A stretch of DNA of 52,282 bases from Rhodospirillales bacterium (GTDB lineage: Bacteria; Pseudomonadota; Alphaproteobacteria; Acetobacterales; Acetobacteraceae). Shown one piece after another: positions 24,855 through 34,461 of this stretch (positions are counted from its first letter, which is position 1; every line of letters begins with the position of its first letter). The position numbers and the translations under genes are program-made. The stretch is from positions 1-52,282 of the forward strand of contig JAGWRU010000001.1 of NCBI GenBank assembly GCA_028869595.1. The letters run 5' to 3'. The notes under the pieces are model-generated. The model was given only the letters and a program-made list of their open reading frames with translations, was not told where the DNA came from and searched no databases.

Positions 24855-26009
24855 ATGACCGATGATCTTCCGACCAACCCGGCGCTGCTGCCCGCCGGCC
24901 TGCGCGACCTGCTTCCCCCCGACGCCGAGACCGAGGCGGCGGCGGTGGAGCAATTGATGGCGGTCTTCGCCGGGCACGGCTATCAGCGCGTCAAGCCGCC
25001 GCTGCTGGAATTCGAGGATAGTCTGCTGGCCGGCTCGGGCGCGGCGGTGGCCGAGCAGACTTTCCGTCTGATGGACCCCGACAGCCAGCGCATGATGGGG
25101 CTGCGTGCCGATACCACGCCGCAGGTCGCCCGCATCGCCACCACCCGCCTGGCCGGCGCGCCGCGCCCGCTGCGGCTTTCCTATGCCGGGCAATGCCTGC
25201 GGGTGCGCGGCAGCCAGTTGGCGCCGGACCGTCAGGTCGCCCAGGCCGGCATCGAACTGATCGGCGCCGATCATGCCGAGGCCGATGCCGAAATGATCCT
25301 GGTCGGCGCCGAGGCGCTGGCCGCGATCGGCCTGAGCCGGCTGAGCTTCGACCTGACCCTGCCGACCCTGGTGCCGCTGATGCTGGATGCGGCGGGGATC
25401 GTCGGCGCCCAGCGCAATGCGCTGGCGCATGCGCTGGACCGCAAGGATGCCGCCGCGGTCGGCCGCCATGGCGGAGTGCTGGCCGGCGTGCTGGGCGATC
25501 TGCTGCTGAATGCCGGGCCGGCGCCGCGCGCGCTGTCGGCGCTGGGTGCGGCCGATCTGCCTGCCCCGGCGCGGGCGCTGGCGGCGCGGCTGGAGGCGGT
25601 GGTGGCCCATGTCGGGGCCGTCGCGCCGGATTTGCGCCTGACCGTCGATCCCGTCGAATTCCGCGGCTTCCGCTACGAAACCGGGGTATCGGTGACGATC
25701 TATGCGCCGGATCGGCACGAGGAGCTGGGCCGTGGCGGGCGCTATCTGTGCAACGAGACGGAGCCGGCGACCGGGCTGACGCTCTATCCCGATGCGCTGC
25801 TGCGCGCCGCCCCGGCGCGGATGGCGCGCCCGCGCCTTTATCTGCCGGCCGGCACGCCGCCGGCCAGCGCCGCCGCCTTGCGCGCGCAGGGTTTTGCCAC
25901 CATTGCCGCGCTGGGCGATGCGGCCGAGGATGCGATGGCCGAGGCGCGCCGTCTGCTGTGCACCCATGTGCTGCGTGACGGTGCCGCCATCGCCGTGCAG
26001 CCCGCCTGA
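24855..26009 (+). CDS. hisZ: ATP phosphoribosyltransferase regulatory subunit
   Basis: 384 aa. HisZ is a catalytically inactive paralogue of histidyl-tRNA synthetase that completes the short form of HisG for the first step of histidine synthesis. The class II synthetase core is visible in PAGLRDLLPPDAETE, YQRVKPPLLEFEDSL, MGLRADTTPQVARI and RLSYAGQCLRVRG. The histidine-binding motif is present as GRGGRY. The C-terminal anticodon-binding domain is short, as expected for HisZ. The 35-bp gap to purA indicates one operon. Confidence 0.93.
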   Translation: MTDDLPTNPALLPAGLRDLLPPDAETEAAAVEQLMAVFAGHGYQRVKPPLLEFEDSLLAGSGAAVAEQTFRLMDPDSQRMMGLRADTTPQVARIATTRLAGAPRPLRLSYAGQCLRVRGSQLAPDRQVAQAGIELIGADHAEADAEMILVGAEALAAIGLSRLSFDLTLPTLVPLMLDAAGIVGAQRNALAHALDRKDAAAVGRHGGVLAGVLGDLLLNAGPAPRALSALGAADLPAPARALAARLEAVVAHVGAVAPDLRLTVDPVEFRGFRYETGVSVTIYAPDRHEELGRGGRYLCNETEPATGLTLYPDALLRAAPARMARPRLYLPAGTPPASAAALRAQGFATIAALGDAAEDAMAEARRLLCTHVLRDGAAIAVQPA

Positions 26010-26044
26010 CCGGCGCCCGTTTTCATGCGTAACGGAGACTTCCC

Positions 26045-27334
26045 ATGACCAATGTCGCGGTGATCGGTGCCCAGTGGGGCGACGAGGGCAAGGGCAAGGT
26101 CGTCGATTGGCTGGCCAGCCGCGCCGATGTCGTGGTGCGCTTTCAGGGCGGGCATAATGCCGGGCATACGCTGGTGGTGGCGAACCAGACCTACAAGCTG
26201 TCGCTGCTGCCCTCCGGTCTGGTGCGCGGCAAGCTCGGCGTGATCGGCAATGGCGTGGTGATCGACCCGGAGGCGCTGCTGGCCGAGATCGCGCGGGTTT
26301 CCGAACAGGGTCTGTCGGTCTCGCCGGAAACCCTGCGGATTGCCGAGAACGCGATCCTGATCCTGCCGCTGCACGCCGCCATCGACCGGGCACGGGAAGC
26401 GGCGCGCGGGGAGCGCAAGATCGGCACCACCGGGCGCGGCATCGGCCCGGCCTATGAGGATAAGGTCGCGCGCCGGGCCATCCGCGTCGCCGATCTGGCC
26501 GAGCCTGAAACCCTGTCGGCCAAGCTCGACGAATTGCTGCTGCACCACAACACGCTGCTGGCCGGGCTGGGCGCGGAAACCTTCGAGAAGCAGGCCCTGC
26601 TGGACCGGCTGCTGGCGCTCGCCCCGCAGATCCTGCCTTTCGCCGAACCGGTATGGGAACGGCTTGATACGCTGCGCCGCGCCGGCAAGCGCATCCTGTT
26701 CGAGGGCGCGCAGGCGGTGATGCTGGATGTCGATCACGGCACCTATCCGTTCGTGACCAGTTCCAACACGGTGGCGGCCACCGCCGCCTCCGGCGCGGGG
26801 GTCGGGCCGGGCACGGTGGGCATGGTGCTGGGCATTGCCAAGGCGTACTCCACCCGGGTCGGCTCCGGCCCGTTCCCGAGCGAATTATCGGATGCGACCG
26901 GCGCGCTGCTGGGCGATCGCGGCCATGAATTCGGCACCGTCACCGGCCGGCGGCGGCGCTGCGGCTGGTTCGATGCGGCGCTGGTGCGTCAGGCGGTGAA
27001 GGTGGCCGGCATTCAGGGCCTCGCGCTGACCAAGCTCGACGTGCTGGACGGCCTGCCGGAGCTGAAAATCTGCACCGGCTATCGCATCCATGGCACCGAA
27101 TTCCGCCATCTGCCGGCCGCCCCCGGCGCGCAGGCCGCCGCCCAGCCGATCTATGAGACGATGGAGGGCTGGGCCGGTTCGACGCGCGGGGCGCGTTCCT
27201 GGGCCGAATTGCCGGCCCAGGCGGTGAAATATGTCCGCCGCATCGAGGAACTGACCGAAGCGCCGGTGACGCTGCTGTCGACCAGCCCGGAACGCGATGA
27301 CACGATTCTGGTGAAGGATCCGTTCGAGGGGTAG
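26045..27334 (+). CDS. purA: Adenylosuccinate synthetase
   Basis: 429 aa, standard length. It joins IMP and aspartate with GTP in the first step from IMP to [11 protein letters not shown] (residues 11-18) holds the catalytic Asp and GTP loop; [20 protein letters not shown] and [11 protein letters not shown] are all intact, and the [11 protein letters not shown] loop is present. CGGAGA precedes the ATG. It follows hisZ, an order common in alphaproteobacteria. A GC-rich hairpin lies just past the stop. Confidence 0.97.
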   Translation: MTNVAVIGAQWGDEGKGKVVDWLASRADVVVRFQGGHNAGHTLVVANQTYKLSLLPSGLVRGKLGVIGNGVVIDPEALLAEIARVSEQGLSVSPETLRIAENAILILPLHAAIDRAREAARGERKIGTTGRGIGPAYEDKVARRAIRVADLAEPETLSAKLDELLLHHNTLLAGLGAETFEKQALLDRLLALAPQILPFAEPVWERLDTLRRAGKRILFEGAQAVMLDVDHGTYPFVTSSNTVAATAASGAGVGPGTVGMVLGIAKAYSTRVGSGPFPSELSDATGALLGDRGHEFGTVTGRRRRCGWFDAALVRQAVKVAGIQGLALTKLDVLDGLPELKICTGYRIHGTEFRHLPAAPGAQAAAQPIYETMEGWAGSTRGARSWAELPAQAVKYVRRIEELTEAPVTLLSTSPERDDTILVKDPFEG

Positions 27335-27341
27335 AAGCCTG

Positions 27342-27359
27342 CCGCGACGCGGTTCGCGG
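27342..27359. terminator. Hairpin between convergent purA and ThDP-enzyme genes
   Basis: CCGCGA (27342-27347) and TCGCGG (27354-27359) form a perfect 6-bp stem with a 6-base loop in the 29-bp gap between two convergent stops. It lacks a T tract, so it is at best a weak bidirectional terminator. Confidence 0.35.
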
Positions 27360-27363
27360 TGCG

Positions 27364-29082
27364 TCAGCCTTCGTCCAATGCGGCCAGCCGAACATCCAGC
27401 ACCGCCGCGCGGCCTTCCTCGCGCACCACGCGCAGCGCCGCATCCAGCACGGCCATAGTCTGTGCGCCGTCGGTCAGCGTGAAGGAAGCCGCCCCGCCGG
27501 CTGCGGCAGCGATCCCGCCATAATCGGCGGGCGGGTCGAAACGCACGCCTATATCCGCCTCTGCCGCCGCCGCGCCTTGCGGGTATTGCGCCAGCAGCGA
27601 CAGGCGCGGCGATTTCCAGCCGCGATTATTCAGCACGATCTGCAAAAACGGCGTGGCATAGCGCCGCGCCATCCAATGCACGGAAGCCGGCACGGAGAAC
27701 ATGTACGACCCGTCGCCGCTGACCGCGATCACCCCGGCATCCGGCATGGCGAGTTTCGCCCCGATCGCCGCCCCGCCATTCCAGCCGAGCGAGCCGCCGC
27801 CGCTCGCCAGCACCGCCCCCGGGCGGCTTGCCGCCAGATGGTCGAACACCGTCGCGTAGTGCGATATCGCCTCGTTCAGCACGATGTCGCGCGGGCCGAG
27901 CCGGTCCCGCAGGCAGGCCATGAGATGTGCCACCGTCACGGCCGCGCCCGGTGCCGCCTCCACCTGCAGCCGCGCCGCCCGGGCGCGGTGATGGCCCGCC
28001 CAATGCGCGGCCCGCGCCGCGACCGCCGCCGGATCGGCGGGCAGGGCGGCGAAGGCGGCGGCGATCTGGGCAAGGGCGGTCGCCGCATCGGCGCGGAAGA
28101 TGCGGCTGGCCGGCAATTGAAACAGCGGCATCGCCTGTTTCAGCGGATCGCGGTCGATCTGGAGAACCGTCGCCGTCTCGGCGGGGCGGTTATGCAGCGG
28201 GATCCACGGCACGTCGCTTTCCAGCACCAGCACGCAATCGGCCTCCGCCAGCACCGGGTTCTGACGCGGTTCGTTCCATTGCTGGCCGAGATAAAGCGGA
28301 TCGGTCGCGGGAAAATTCACCGCACTCGGCACCGAATCGAGCACCCCGATCCCCACCGCGCGGGCCAGATCGGCGAGCGCCGCAAACCCCGCCGCACTGC
28401 GCCCGAGATAGGAGGTGACGACCAGCGGGCGGCGCGCCGCCGCCAGCGCCTGCGCGATCGCCGCCGCATCCGCCGGCGCCAGCGCGGCCGGCGCGATGCG
28501 CGGCCAGGCGGCCGGGTGCGGGGTTGCCTCCGGCGCCTCCTCGGCCAGCACTTCGCGCGCCGCCATCAGATAGGTGGGGCCCTGCGGATCGCTTTCGGCG
28601 AATTGCAGGGCGCGATGCACCAGGGCGCGGATATTGCGCGCGCTGCGCAATTCGTTGTCGTAGCGCATATAGCCGCGCACCAGCCCGCGCTGGTCGCCGA
28701 CATCCTGGATCCACTGAATGAATTCGTTGCGACTGCCGGGCAGCTCGCCTTCCTGAGTGAAGGGGGAGGCACCGGCCAGGATCAGCACCGGGGCGCGTCC
28801 GCGCGCGGCATTATGGACCGCGCCGGCCAGCGCCTGGGTGCCGCATTCGACATGCACCAGCACCGCCTGGGCGCGGCCGGAGACCAGCGCATGCCCATGC
28901 GCGGCGGAGAGCGCCACCATCTCGTTCGGGCAGGTGACAATGCGCGGGGCGGGCAGACCGCGCGTTCGCGCTGCGGCCAGCGCCTCGATCAGCGGCGGGT
29001 GGTCGCTGCCGAGATTGGCGAACAGGCAGTCAATGCCGGCTTCGGCCAGTGCCGCGATCAGGATCGCAGCGCCGCTTGCCAT
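27364..29082 (-). CDS. Thiamine-diphosphate-dependent enzyme (acetolactate synthase / benzoylformate decarboxylase type)
   Basis: 572 aa with the three-domain ThDP layout. The activating glutamate is Glu54 in CPNEMVALSAAHGHA. The central domain carries SYLGRSAAGFAALADLA. The C-terminal ThDP motif starts at SGDGSYMFSVPA and ends at LNNRGW, the usual 25-30 residues later. Metabolic role unknown; the FAD-binding central motifs of true acetolactate synthase are not evident. It follows zwf after one base and is the last gene of a minus-strand unit with CoA-transferase, SDR and zwf. Confidence 0.85.
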   Translation of the reverse strand: MASGAAILIAALAEAGIDCLFANLGSDHPPLIEALAAARTRGLPAPRIVTCPNEMVALSAAHGHALVSGRAQAVLVHVECGTQALAGAVHNAARGRAPVLILAGASPFTQEGELPGSRNEFIQWIQDVGDQRGLVRGYMRYDNELRSARNIRALVHRALQFAESDPQGPTYLMAAREVLAEEAPEATPHPAAWPRIAPAALAPADAAAIAQALAAARRPLVVTSYLGRSAAGFAALADLARAVGIGVLDSVPSAVNFPATDPLYLGQQWNEPRQNPVLAEADCVLVLESDVPWIPLHNRPAETATVLQIDRDPLKQAMPLFQLPASRIFRADAATALAQIAAAFAALPADPAAVAARAAHWAGHHRARAARLQVEAAPGAAVTVAHLMACLRDRLGPRDIVLNEAISHYATVFDHLAASRPGAVLASGGGSLGWNGGAAIGAKLAMPDAGVIAVSGDGSYMFSVPASVHWMARRYATPFLQIVLNNRGWKSPRLSLLAQYPQGAAAAEADIGVRFDPPADYGGIAAAAGGAASFTLTDGAQTMAVLDAALRVVREEGRAAVLDVRLAALDEG

Positions 29083-29083
29083 C

Positions 29084-30568
29084 TCAGCCCAGATCCTCGT
29101 GCCAGGATCGTCCGTCGCGCGCCATCAATGCCACCGCGGCCGAAGGTCCCCAGGAACCGGCGGGGTAGAGTTTCGGCACCTCCGACTGCGCTCCCCAGGC
29201 TTCCAGGATCGGTTCGATCCAGGTCCAGGCTGCCTCTACCTCGTCGCGGCGCATGAACAGCGTGGCATTGCCGCGCACCGTATCCATCAGCAGGCGTTCA
29301 TAGGCATCGGGAAAGCGCATGCCGAAACTCTGCTCGAAATTGATGTCGAGCGCGGTGGGGCGCAGGCGCAGCCCGCCCGGGCCGGGATCCTTGGCCATCA
29401 TCGACAGGCGGATGCCTTCCTCCGGCTGCAGGCGGATGATCAGCTGGTTGGGCACGGGGCCGGCGCCATCGGTCGGAAAGATGGAGAAGGGCAGGGCGCG
29501 GTACTGCACCACGATTTCCGAAACCTTCTGCGGCAGGCGTTTGCCGGTGCGCAGATAGAAGGGCACGTTGGCCCAGCGGAAATTCTGGATTTCCGCACGC
29601 AGCGCCACGAATGTTTCGGTGCGGCTGGGATCGGCTCCGGCCGCCTCTCCCAGATCGTCCTGATAGCTTGCAACCGCCTTGCCCTCGATGGCGCCGGCGG
29701 CGTATTGCCCGCGCACCGTCGCCTGCGCCACTTCATGGGCGGCCATCGGGCGCAGCGCGCGCAGGACCTTCAGCTTCTCGTCGCGCAGCCGGTCGGCATC
29801 CAGCGACACGGGTGGCTCCATCGCCAGCAGACAGAGAAGCTGCAGCATATGGTTCTGCACCATGTCGCGCAGCGCGCCGGAGCGGTCGTAATAGCCGCCG
29901 CGCCCTTCGACGCCGACGGTTTCGCCCACCGTGATCTGCACGTGATCGATCACGTCGGTGTTCCACAGCCGCTCGAAAATCGTGTTGGCGAAGCGCAGCG
30001 CCAGCAAATTCTGCACCGTTTCCTTGCCGAGATAATGGTCGATGCGGTAGGTCGCCGCCTCGCTGAAGACGCGGCCTACCTCGTCATTGATCGCCCGCGC
30101 GGATGGCAGGTCGTGGCCGATCGGCTTTTCCAGCACCACCCGCGCCTTGGCATCGACCAGCTTGGCGCTGGCCAGATGCGCGCAGATCGGGCCGTACAGA
30201 TCGGGGGCGGTGGCCAGATAGAAGACGCGGATGCGTTCGGGGTCGAGCAGCTTGCCCAACGCCTTCCAGTGCGGACCATCGCGTGTCACATCGATCTGGA
30301 CATAGCGCAGCCGCGCGCAGAAGCGGCTGATCGTCTCATCCTCCACGGTTTCCTTGGGCAGGAAGCGGCGTAGCCCTTCCTCGGCCCGGGCGCGGAAGGC
30401 GGCATCGTCCATCTCGGTGCGCGCAGCACCGATCACCGCGCTGTCTTCGGGCATCTGCCCGTCGCGGAAGCGCAGATAGAGCGAGGGTAGAAGCTTGCGC
30501 AGCGTCAGGTCGCCGGTTGCGCCGAATACCACGAAATCGAAAACCGCGACGGGGATGATGCGTGCCAT
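29084..30568 (-). CDS. zwf: Glucose-6-phosphate 1-dehydrogenase
   Basis: 494 aa. It oxidises glucose 6-phosphate to 6-phosphogluconolactone with NAD(P)+, feeding the oxidative pentose phosphate and Entner-Doudoroff routes. The Rossmann motif FGATGDLTLRKLLPSLY and the active-site signature YRIDHYLGKETVQN are intact, with EKPIGHD between them. The ATG at 30568 places the Rossmann strand at the N-terminus; the frame is open for 81 more codons but these overlap the upstream SDR gene. No pgl or edd is adjacent, unlike most zwf loci. Confidence 0.95.
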   Translation of the reverse strand: MARIIPVAVFDFVVFGATGDLTLRKLLPSLYLRFRDGQMPEDSAVIGAARTEMDDAAFRARAEEGLRRFLPKETVEDETISRFCARLRYVQIDVTRDGPHWKALGKLLDPERIRVFYLATAPDLYGPICAHLASAKLVDAKARVVLEKPIGHDLPSARAINDEVGRVFSEAATYRIDHYLGKETVQNLLALRFANTIFERLWNTDVIDHVQITVGETVGVEGRGGYYDRSGALRDMVQNHMLQLLCLLAMEPPVSLDADRLRDEKLKVLRALRPMAAHEVAQATVRGQYAAGAIEGKAVASYQDDLGEAAGADPSRTETFVALRAEIQNFRWANVPFYLRTGKRLPQKVSEIVVQYRALPFSIFPTDGAGPVPNQLIIRLQPEEGIRLSMMAKDPGPGGLRLRPTALDINFEQSFGMRFPDAYERLLMDTVRGNATLFMRRDEVEAAWTWIEPILEAWGAQSEVPKLYPAGSWGPSAAVALMARDGRSWHEDLG

Positions 30569-30600
30569 GGCGGCAGTGTATATCAAGCCGGCACCGGCCT

Positions 30601-31398
30601 TCAAACGACCGGCGACGCCCCGCCATCCACGTTGATCGCTGCCCCGGTGATGTAGCCGCCGAGATCGGAGCACAGGAAGCAGGCGGTGGCGGCGAATTCC
30701 TCCGCGCGGCCCAGCCTTCCCATGGGGATCTTGCTGCCCATGCCGGCGAGGAATTCCTCCAGCGAGGTATTGCTGCCGGACGCCGCCTGGGCCTTGTGCC
30801 GGCGCACCCATTGATCGGATTCGATCTGCCCGACCAGCAGCGCGTTCACCAGCACGTTATGCGCCGCGCCTTCATTGGCCAGCACCTTCATCAGCGCCAT
30901 GCCGGCGGCACGCGAGACGGCGGTGGGCGCGCCATTACCGCGCGGTGCCTTGGCGCCGATATTCAGCACATTGATCACTCGCCCCCAGCGCCGTTCGGCC
31001 ATTTGCGGCCAGGCGAGGCGGATCAGCCGGATCGCGGCGAACAGCTTGAGGTCGAGATCCTCTTGCCAGGCGGCATCGCTGATCTGCCCGAACGGCATGG
31101 CGCGCGAGATACCGGCATTGTTGATCACGATATCGAGCTTGCCGAAAGCGGCCATCGCGGCATCGAAGCCGGTCTGCACGCCGGCGGCGGTGGCGATGTC
31201 GCAATCCTGCACCGCCACGCGCGCGCCCGGCGCGGCCTTGGCCAGGACCTGATCGCGCGCCTCCTCCAGCGTTACGCGGGTGCGGGCCAGCAGCATCACA
31301 TCGGCACCGCTCGCGGCGAAACGCTCCGCCATGGCAAGGCCGAGCCCCTTGCTTCCGCCGGTGATCACCGCGCTGCGCCCGCTCAGACTGATCTGCAT
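30601..31398 (-). CDS. SDR-family protein with altered catalytic residues
   Basis: 265 aa. The cofactor loop TGGSKGLG (residues 13-20) and the NNAG motif are intact, as is the C-terminal GGYITGAAINVDGG. The catalytic YxxxK, however, reads TAVSR: Thr159 in place of Tyr and Arg163 in place of Lys. The serine strand reads INVLNIG. Classical dehydrogenase activity is therefore doubtful; it may use a different mechanism or bind without catalysis. It sits between a CoA-transferase and zwf on one strand. Confidence 0.82.
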   Translation of the reverse strand: MQISLSGRSAVITGGSKGLGLAMAERFAASGADVMLLARTRVTLEEARDQVLAKAAPGARVAVQDCDIATAAGVQTGFDAAMAAFGKLDIVINNAGISRAMPFGQISDAAWQEDLDLKLFAAIRLIRLAWPQMAERRWGRVINVLNIGAKAPRGNGAPTAVSRAAGMALMKVLANEGAAHNVLVNALLVGQIESDQWVRRHKAQAASGSNTSLEEFLAGMGSKIPMGRLGRAEEFAATACFLCSDLGGYITGAAINVDGGASPVV

Positions 31399-31474
31399 CG
31401 CATCCTCCCCGTCCTGTCCACCCTGGCCTGGCGCCAGTCTGCGGCGGGTCGGGCGGATGGGGAAGGGGGGCGGC

Positions 31475-32668
31475 TCAGGGGGCGAGGATCGCGGCGATCT
31501 CCTCGGCCGCGTACCCCGCCTCGGCCAGCACCGCCGCGCCATCGGCGCCGAGCTTCGGCCACAGGCCGGGCGGCGCCGGCGGGGTGGCGGAAAACCGCGC
31601 CGGTGCGCGCCGCGCGATCACCGCGCCTTCGTCGGGATGCTCCGTGGGCTGGAAATAGCCGCTTTCGCGCAGATAGGAATCGTCGAGCAGCCCGGCCAGC
31701 GTGCCCACCGCCCCGTTGGGAACATCCGCCGCATCGAGCAGGCTGCGCCATTCTGCCGTGGGGCGGGCGCGCAGCCCTTCGGCCAGCAGCCCGTAGAGTT
31801 CATCGACATGGCGGGCCCGCGCCGCGACCGAGGCAAAGCGCGGATCGGCGGCGAGATCGGGCCTGCCCAGCACCGCGAAGATGCGCTGCCATTGCTGGTC
31901 GGACACCGCGATCACGCAGATATAGCCATCCGCCGTGGCATAGGGTCGGCGATGCGGCGTCAGCATGCGCGGATAGCCCATGCCGCGCGCGGGTTCGGCG
32001 ATGGTGGCGGCCCAGAAATGCTCCGGCAGCAGGAAATCGAGCATGGTCTCCAGCATCGGCACATGCACTTCCTGGCCTTCCCCGGTGCGGGCGCGATGCA
32101 CAAGGGCCATCGCCGTCATCGAGGCCAGCACATGGCCGCACAGCTTGTCGGCGATCACCGAAGGGACGTAGCGCGGCGCCCCGTCGGGCCCGGCATTCAG
32201 TGCGGCGAGCCCGGACATGCCCTGGATCAGATCGTCATAGGCCGGGCTATCGCGGCGCGAGGTATCGGCGCCGAACCCGCCGGCCGAGGCATAGACGATC
32301 GCCGGGTTGCGCGCCGCGACGGCGGCATAGTCGAGTCCCAGCCGGGCGATCGCGCCGGGGCGCATATTATGGACGAAGACATCCGCCCCCTCGATCAGCC
32401 GCCACAGGGCCGCCTTGGCGGCGGGACGCTTGAGGTCAAGCGCGATGCTGCGCTTGTTGCGGTTGAGATTGGCGTAATAGCTGCCCATCGCGGCGCTGCG
32501 GCACGGGCCGATCTGGCGGGTGCTGTCGCCGGCCGGGGTTTCCACCTTGATGACATCGGCGCCCATATCGCCCAGCACCTGGGTCGCGAATGGGCCCAGC
32601 ACCACCTGCGTCAGATCGATCACCCGGATGCCGTGGAGCGGTCCGCCGCGACGCGCCTGCTCGGCCAT
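31475..32668 (-). CDS. Family III CoA-transferase (CaiB/BaiF)
   Basis: 397 aa, the typical size. It begins GPLHGIRVIDLTQVVLGPFATQVLGDMGADVIKVE-like, the family N-terminus. ANLNRNKRSIALDLK and the catalytic Asp145 in SPAYDDLIQGMSG are visible. These enzymes move CoA between carboxylic acids. The ATG at 32668 has GGAGG seven bases upstream. It is the first gene of the CoA-transferase, SDR, zwf, ThDP set, 76 bp before the SDR, and is divergent from an MFS transporter. Confidence 0.9.
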   Translation of the reverse strand: MAEQARRGGPLHGIRVIDLTQVVLGPFATQVLGDMGADVIKVETPAGDSTRQIGPCRSAAMGSYYANLNRNKRSIALDLKRPAAKAALWRLIEGADVFVHNMRPGAIARLGLDYAAVAARNPAIVYASAGGFGADTSRRDSPAYDDLIQGMSGLAALNAGPDGAPRYVPSVIADKLCGHVLASMTAMALVHRARTGEGQEVHVPMLETMLDFLLPEHFWAATIAEPARGMGYPRMLTPHRRPYATADGYICVIAVSDQQWQRIFAVLGRPDLAADPRFASVAARARHVDELYGLLAEGLRARPTAEWRSLLDAADVPNGAVGTLAGLLDDSYLRESGYFQPTEHPDEGAVIARRAPARFSATPPAPPGLWPKLGADGAAVLAEAGYAAEEIAAILAP

Positions 32669-32770
32669 GTCGTTTCCTCCGTTCTGCTTTGCGCGGAAAG
32701 ATGCTGCCTTGCCGTGATGGCCCTGCCAACGGGCTTGGCGACGCGCTGCGGCTGGTTCACTGTCGTTGCA

Positions 32771-34222
32771 ATGGAAACCGCCACGCCCGTGCAACCGCTG
32801 CCGACCGGACAGCGCCCCACCGGACGCATCGTCAGCTCCCGCACGGTCGGGCTGATCGTGGCGAGCGCGATGTTCATGGAACAGCTCGACGGCACGGTAC
32901 TGGCGACCGCCCTGCCGACCATGGCCAAATCCTTCCACGCCGATCCGCTGCACATGAACGTAGCTCTGACCTCCTACCTGCTGTCGCTCGCCGTGTTCAT
33001 TCCGGCCAGCGGCAAGATGGCGGATCGCTTCGGCAGCCGTACGGTGTTCCGCACCGCGATCGGCCTGTTCGTCACCGGTTCCATCCTGTGCGGCCAGGCG
33101 CACAGCCTGCCCTTCCTGGTCGCATCGCGCATCCTGCAGGGAGTCGGCGGGGCGATGATGTCCCCGGTCGGGCGGCTGGTGCTGCTGCGTGCCGTCTCCA
33201 AGGCCGAGCTGGTCACTGCCATGGCCTGGCTGATGATCCCCGCGACGATCGGCCCGATCGTCGGCCCGCCGGTCGGCGGCTTCATCGTCACCTATCTGTC
33301 GTGGCGCTGGATTTTCTACATGAACGTGCCGATCGGCCTGCTCGGCGTGGTGCTGGTCAGCCTGTTCATCGCCGAAACCCGGGCCGAGGAGCCAGTGCAT
33401 TTCGACCTGCGCGGCCTTGCTTTGTCCGGCACCGCGCTCGCCTGCCTGATGTTCGGCATCGAGATGGCCAGTCGCGGCGTCGGCTCGGTCGATCTGACCG
33501 GCACGCTGGTGGTGGTGGGCGTGGTGGCCGGGTTCCTCTATTGGCGCCATGCGCGGGTGGCGCCCGATCCGATGCTCGATCTGCGCCTCATGCGCATCCA
33601 GACCTTCCGCATGTCGGTGCTGTGCGGGGCGTTTTCGCGCATCGGGGCGGGGGCGATGCCGTTCCTGATGCCGATGATGATGCAGCTCGGTTTCGGCTAT
33701 TCGGCGGCGCAGAGCGGCATGATCACCTTCGCCAGCTCGATCGGCACGCTGGCGATGCGCTTCTGTGCCCCCCGTCTGCTGCGCCGCATCGGCTTTCGCA
33801 ACGTGCTGATCTGGGTAGGCATCGTCTCGGTGTTGCTGCTGGGCTTCTGCGGTGCCTTCCGCCCCGATTGGCCGGTCGGCTGGATCTATGCCGTGCTGAT
33901 CGCCGGCGGCTTCGTGCAGTCGCTGCAATTCATGGCCTATAACACCATCGCCTATGCCGATGTGCCGCGCCTGCAGATGAGCTCGGCAACCAGCTTCTAT
34001 ACCACCTTCCAGCAGATGTCGCTGACGCTGGGCATCGCGGTATCAGCCGCCTCGCTGGCCGGATCAATGCTGATGGCCGGGCACAAGGCGCCGTTGCTGA
34101 GCGATTTTACGGCGGCGTTTCTGATGGTGGCGGCGTTTTCGATGTGCGCGCCGGCTTTGTCCACCCGCCTCGATCCCGGGGCGGGGGCGGAATTGTCGGG
34201 CCAGCGGATCGGCGGGCATTGA
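32771..34222 (+). CDS. MFS transporter, DHA2 (EmrB/QacA) type
   Basis: 483 aa with fourteen predicted helices. Family motifs are FMEQLDGTVLATALPTMAKSF at the first helix, GKMADRFGSRTVF (motif A), RILQGVGGAMMSPVGRLVLL (motif B/C region) and GPPVGGFIVTYLSWRWIFYMNVPIG. Probable proton-driven multidrug exporter. The start is taken at ATG 32771; an in-frame ATG at 32717 would add 18 residues, and neither has a strong ribosome site. It is divergent from the CoA-transferase across about 100 bp. Confidence 0.85.
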   Translation: METATPVQPLPTGQRPTGRIVSSRTVGLIVASAMFMEQLDGTVLATALPTMAKSFHADPLHMNVALTSYLLSLAVFIPASGKMADRFGSRTVFRTAIGLFVTGSILCGQAHSLPFLVASRILQGVGGAMMSPVGRLVLLRAVSKAELVTAMAWLMIPATIGPIVGPPVGGFIVTYLSWRWIFYMNVPIGLLGVVLVSLFIAETRAEEPVHFDLRGLALSGTALACLMFGIEMASRGVGSVDLTGTLVVVGVVAGFLYWRHARVAPDPMLDLRLMRIQTFRMSVLCGAFSRIGAGAMPFLMPMMMQLGFGYSAAQSGMITFASSIGTLAMRFCAPRLLRRIGFRNVLIWVGIVSVLLLGFCGAFRPDWPVGWIYAVLIAGGFVQSLQFMAYNTIAYADVPRLQMSSATSFYTTFQQMSLTLGIAVSAASLAGSMLMAGHKAPLLSDFTAAFLMVAAFSMCAPALSTRLDPGAGAELSGQRIGGH

Positions 34223-34269
34223 CCTTCCCGGATGGGAAGCTCCAGCTCTCCTGGCATCAGGAGGTTCCG

Positions 34270-34461
34270 ATGATCGAACTCAAAGTCTCCGGCATGACCT
34301 GTCAGCATTGCGTGCATGCGGTGACGGCGGCGGTCGGCGCGCTACCCGGAGTACGCGGCGTTGCCGTCGATCTGGCCGCCGGCACGGTGCGGGTGGAAGG
34401 CAGCCCCGATCCCGCCGCCCTGCGCGCGGCGATCGAGGAGGAAGGCTACAGCCTGGGCTGA
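34270..34461 (+). CDS. Heavy-metal-associated domain protein (CopZ-like copper chaperone)
   Basis: 63 aa, a single HMA domain. The metal-binding pair is Cys11 and Cys14 in GMTCQHC. The ferredoxin-like fold pattern follows through VRGVAVDLAAGTVRVEG and ends at EEGYSLG. It carries Cu(I) or another soft metal in the cytoplasm. AGGAGG stands five bases before the ATG, a strong site. Its 3' end overlaps the convergent HAD gene by 16 bp. No copper ATPase is present in the window. Confidence 0.9.
   Translation: MIELKVSGMTCQHCVHAVTAAVGALPGVRGVAVDLAAGTVRVEGSPDPAALRAAIEEEGYSLG

Noticed and set aside
31280-32770. Upstream extension of the MFS transporter frame
   Set aside because: It overlaps the CoA-transferase on the opposite strand and lacks transporter features; the family N-terminus begins after 32771.
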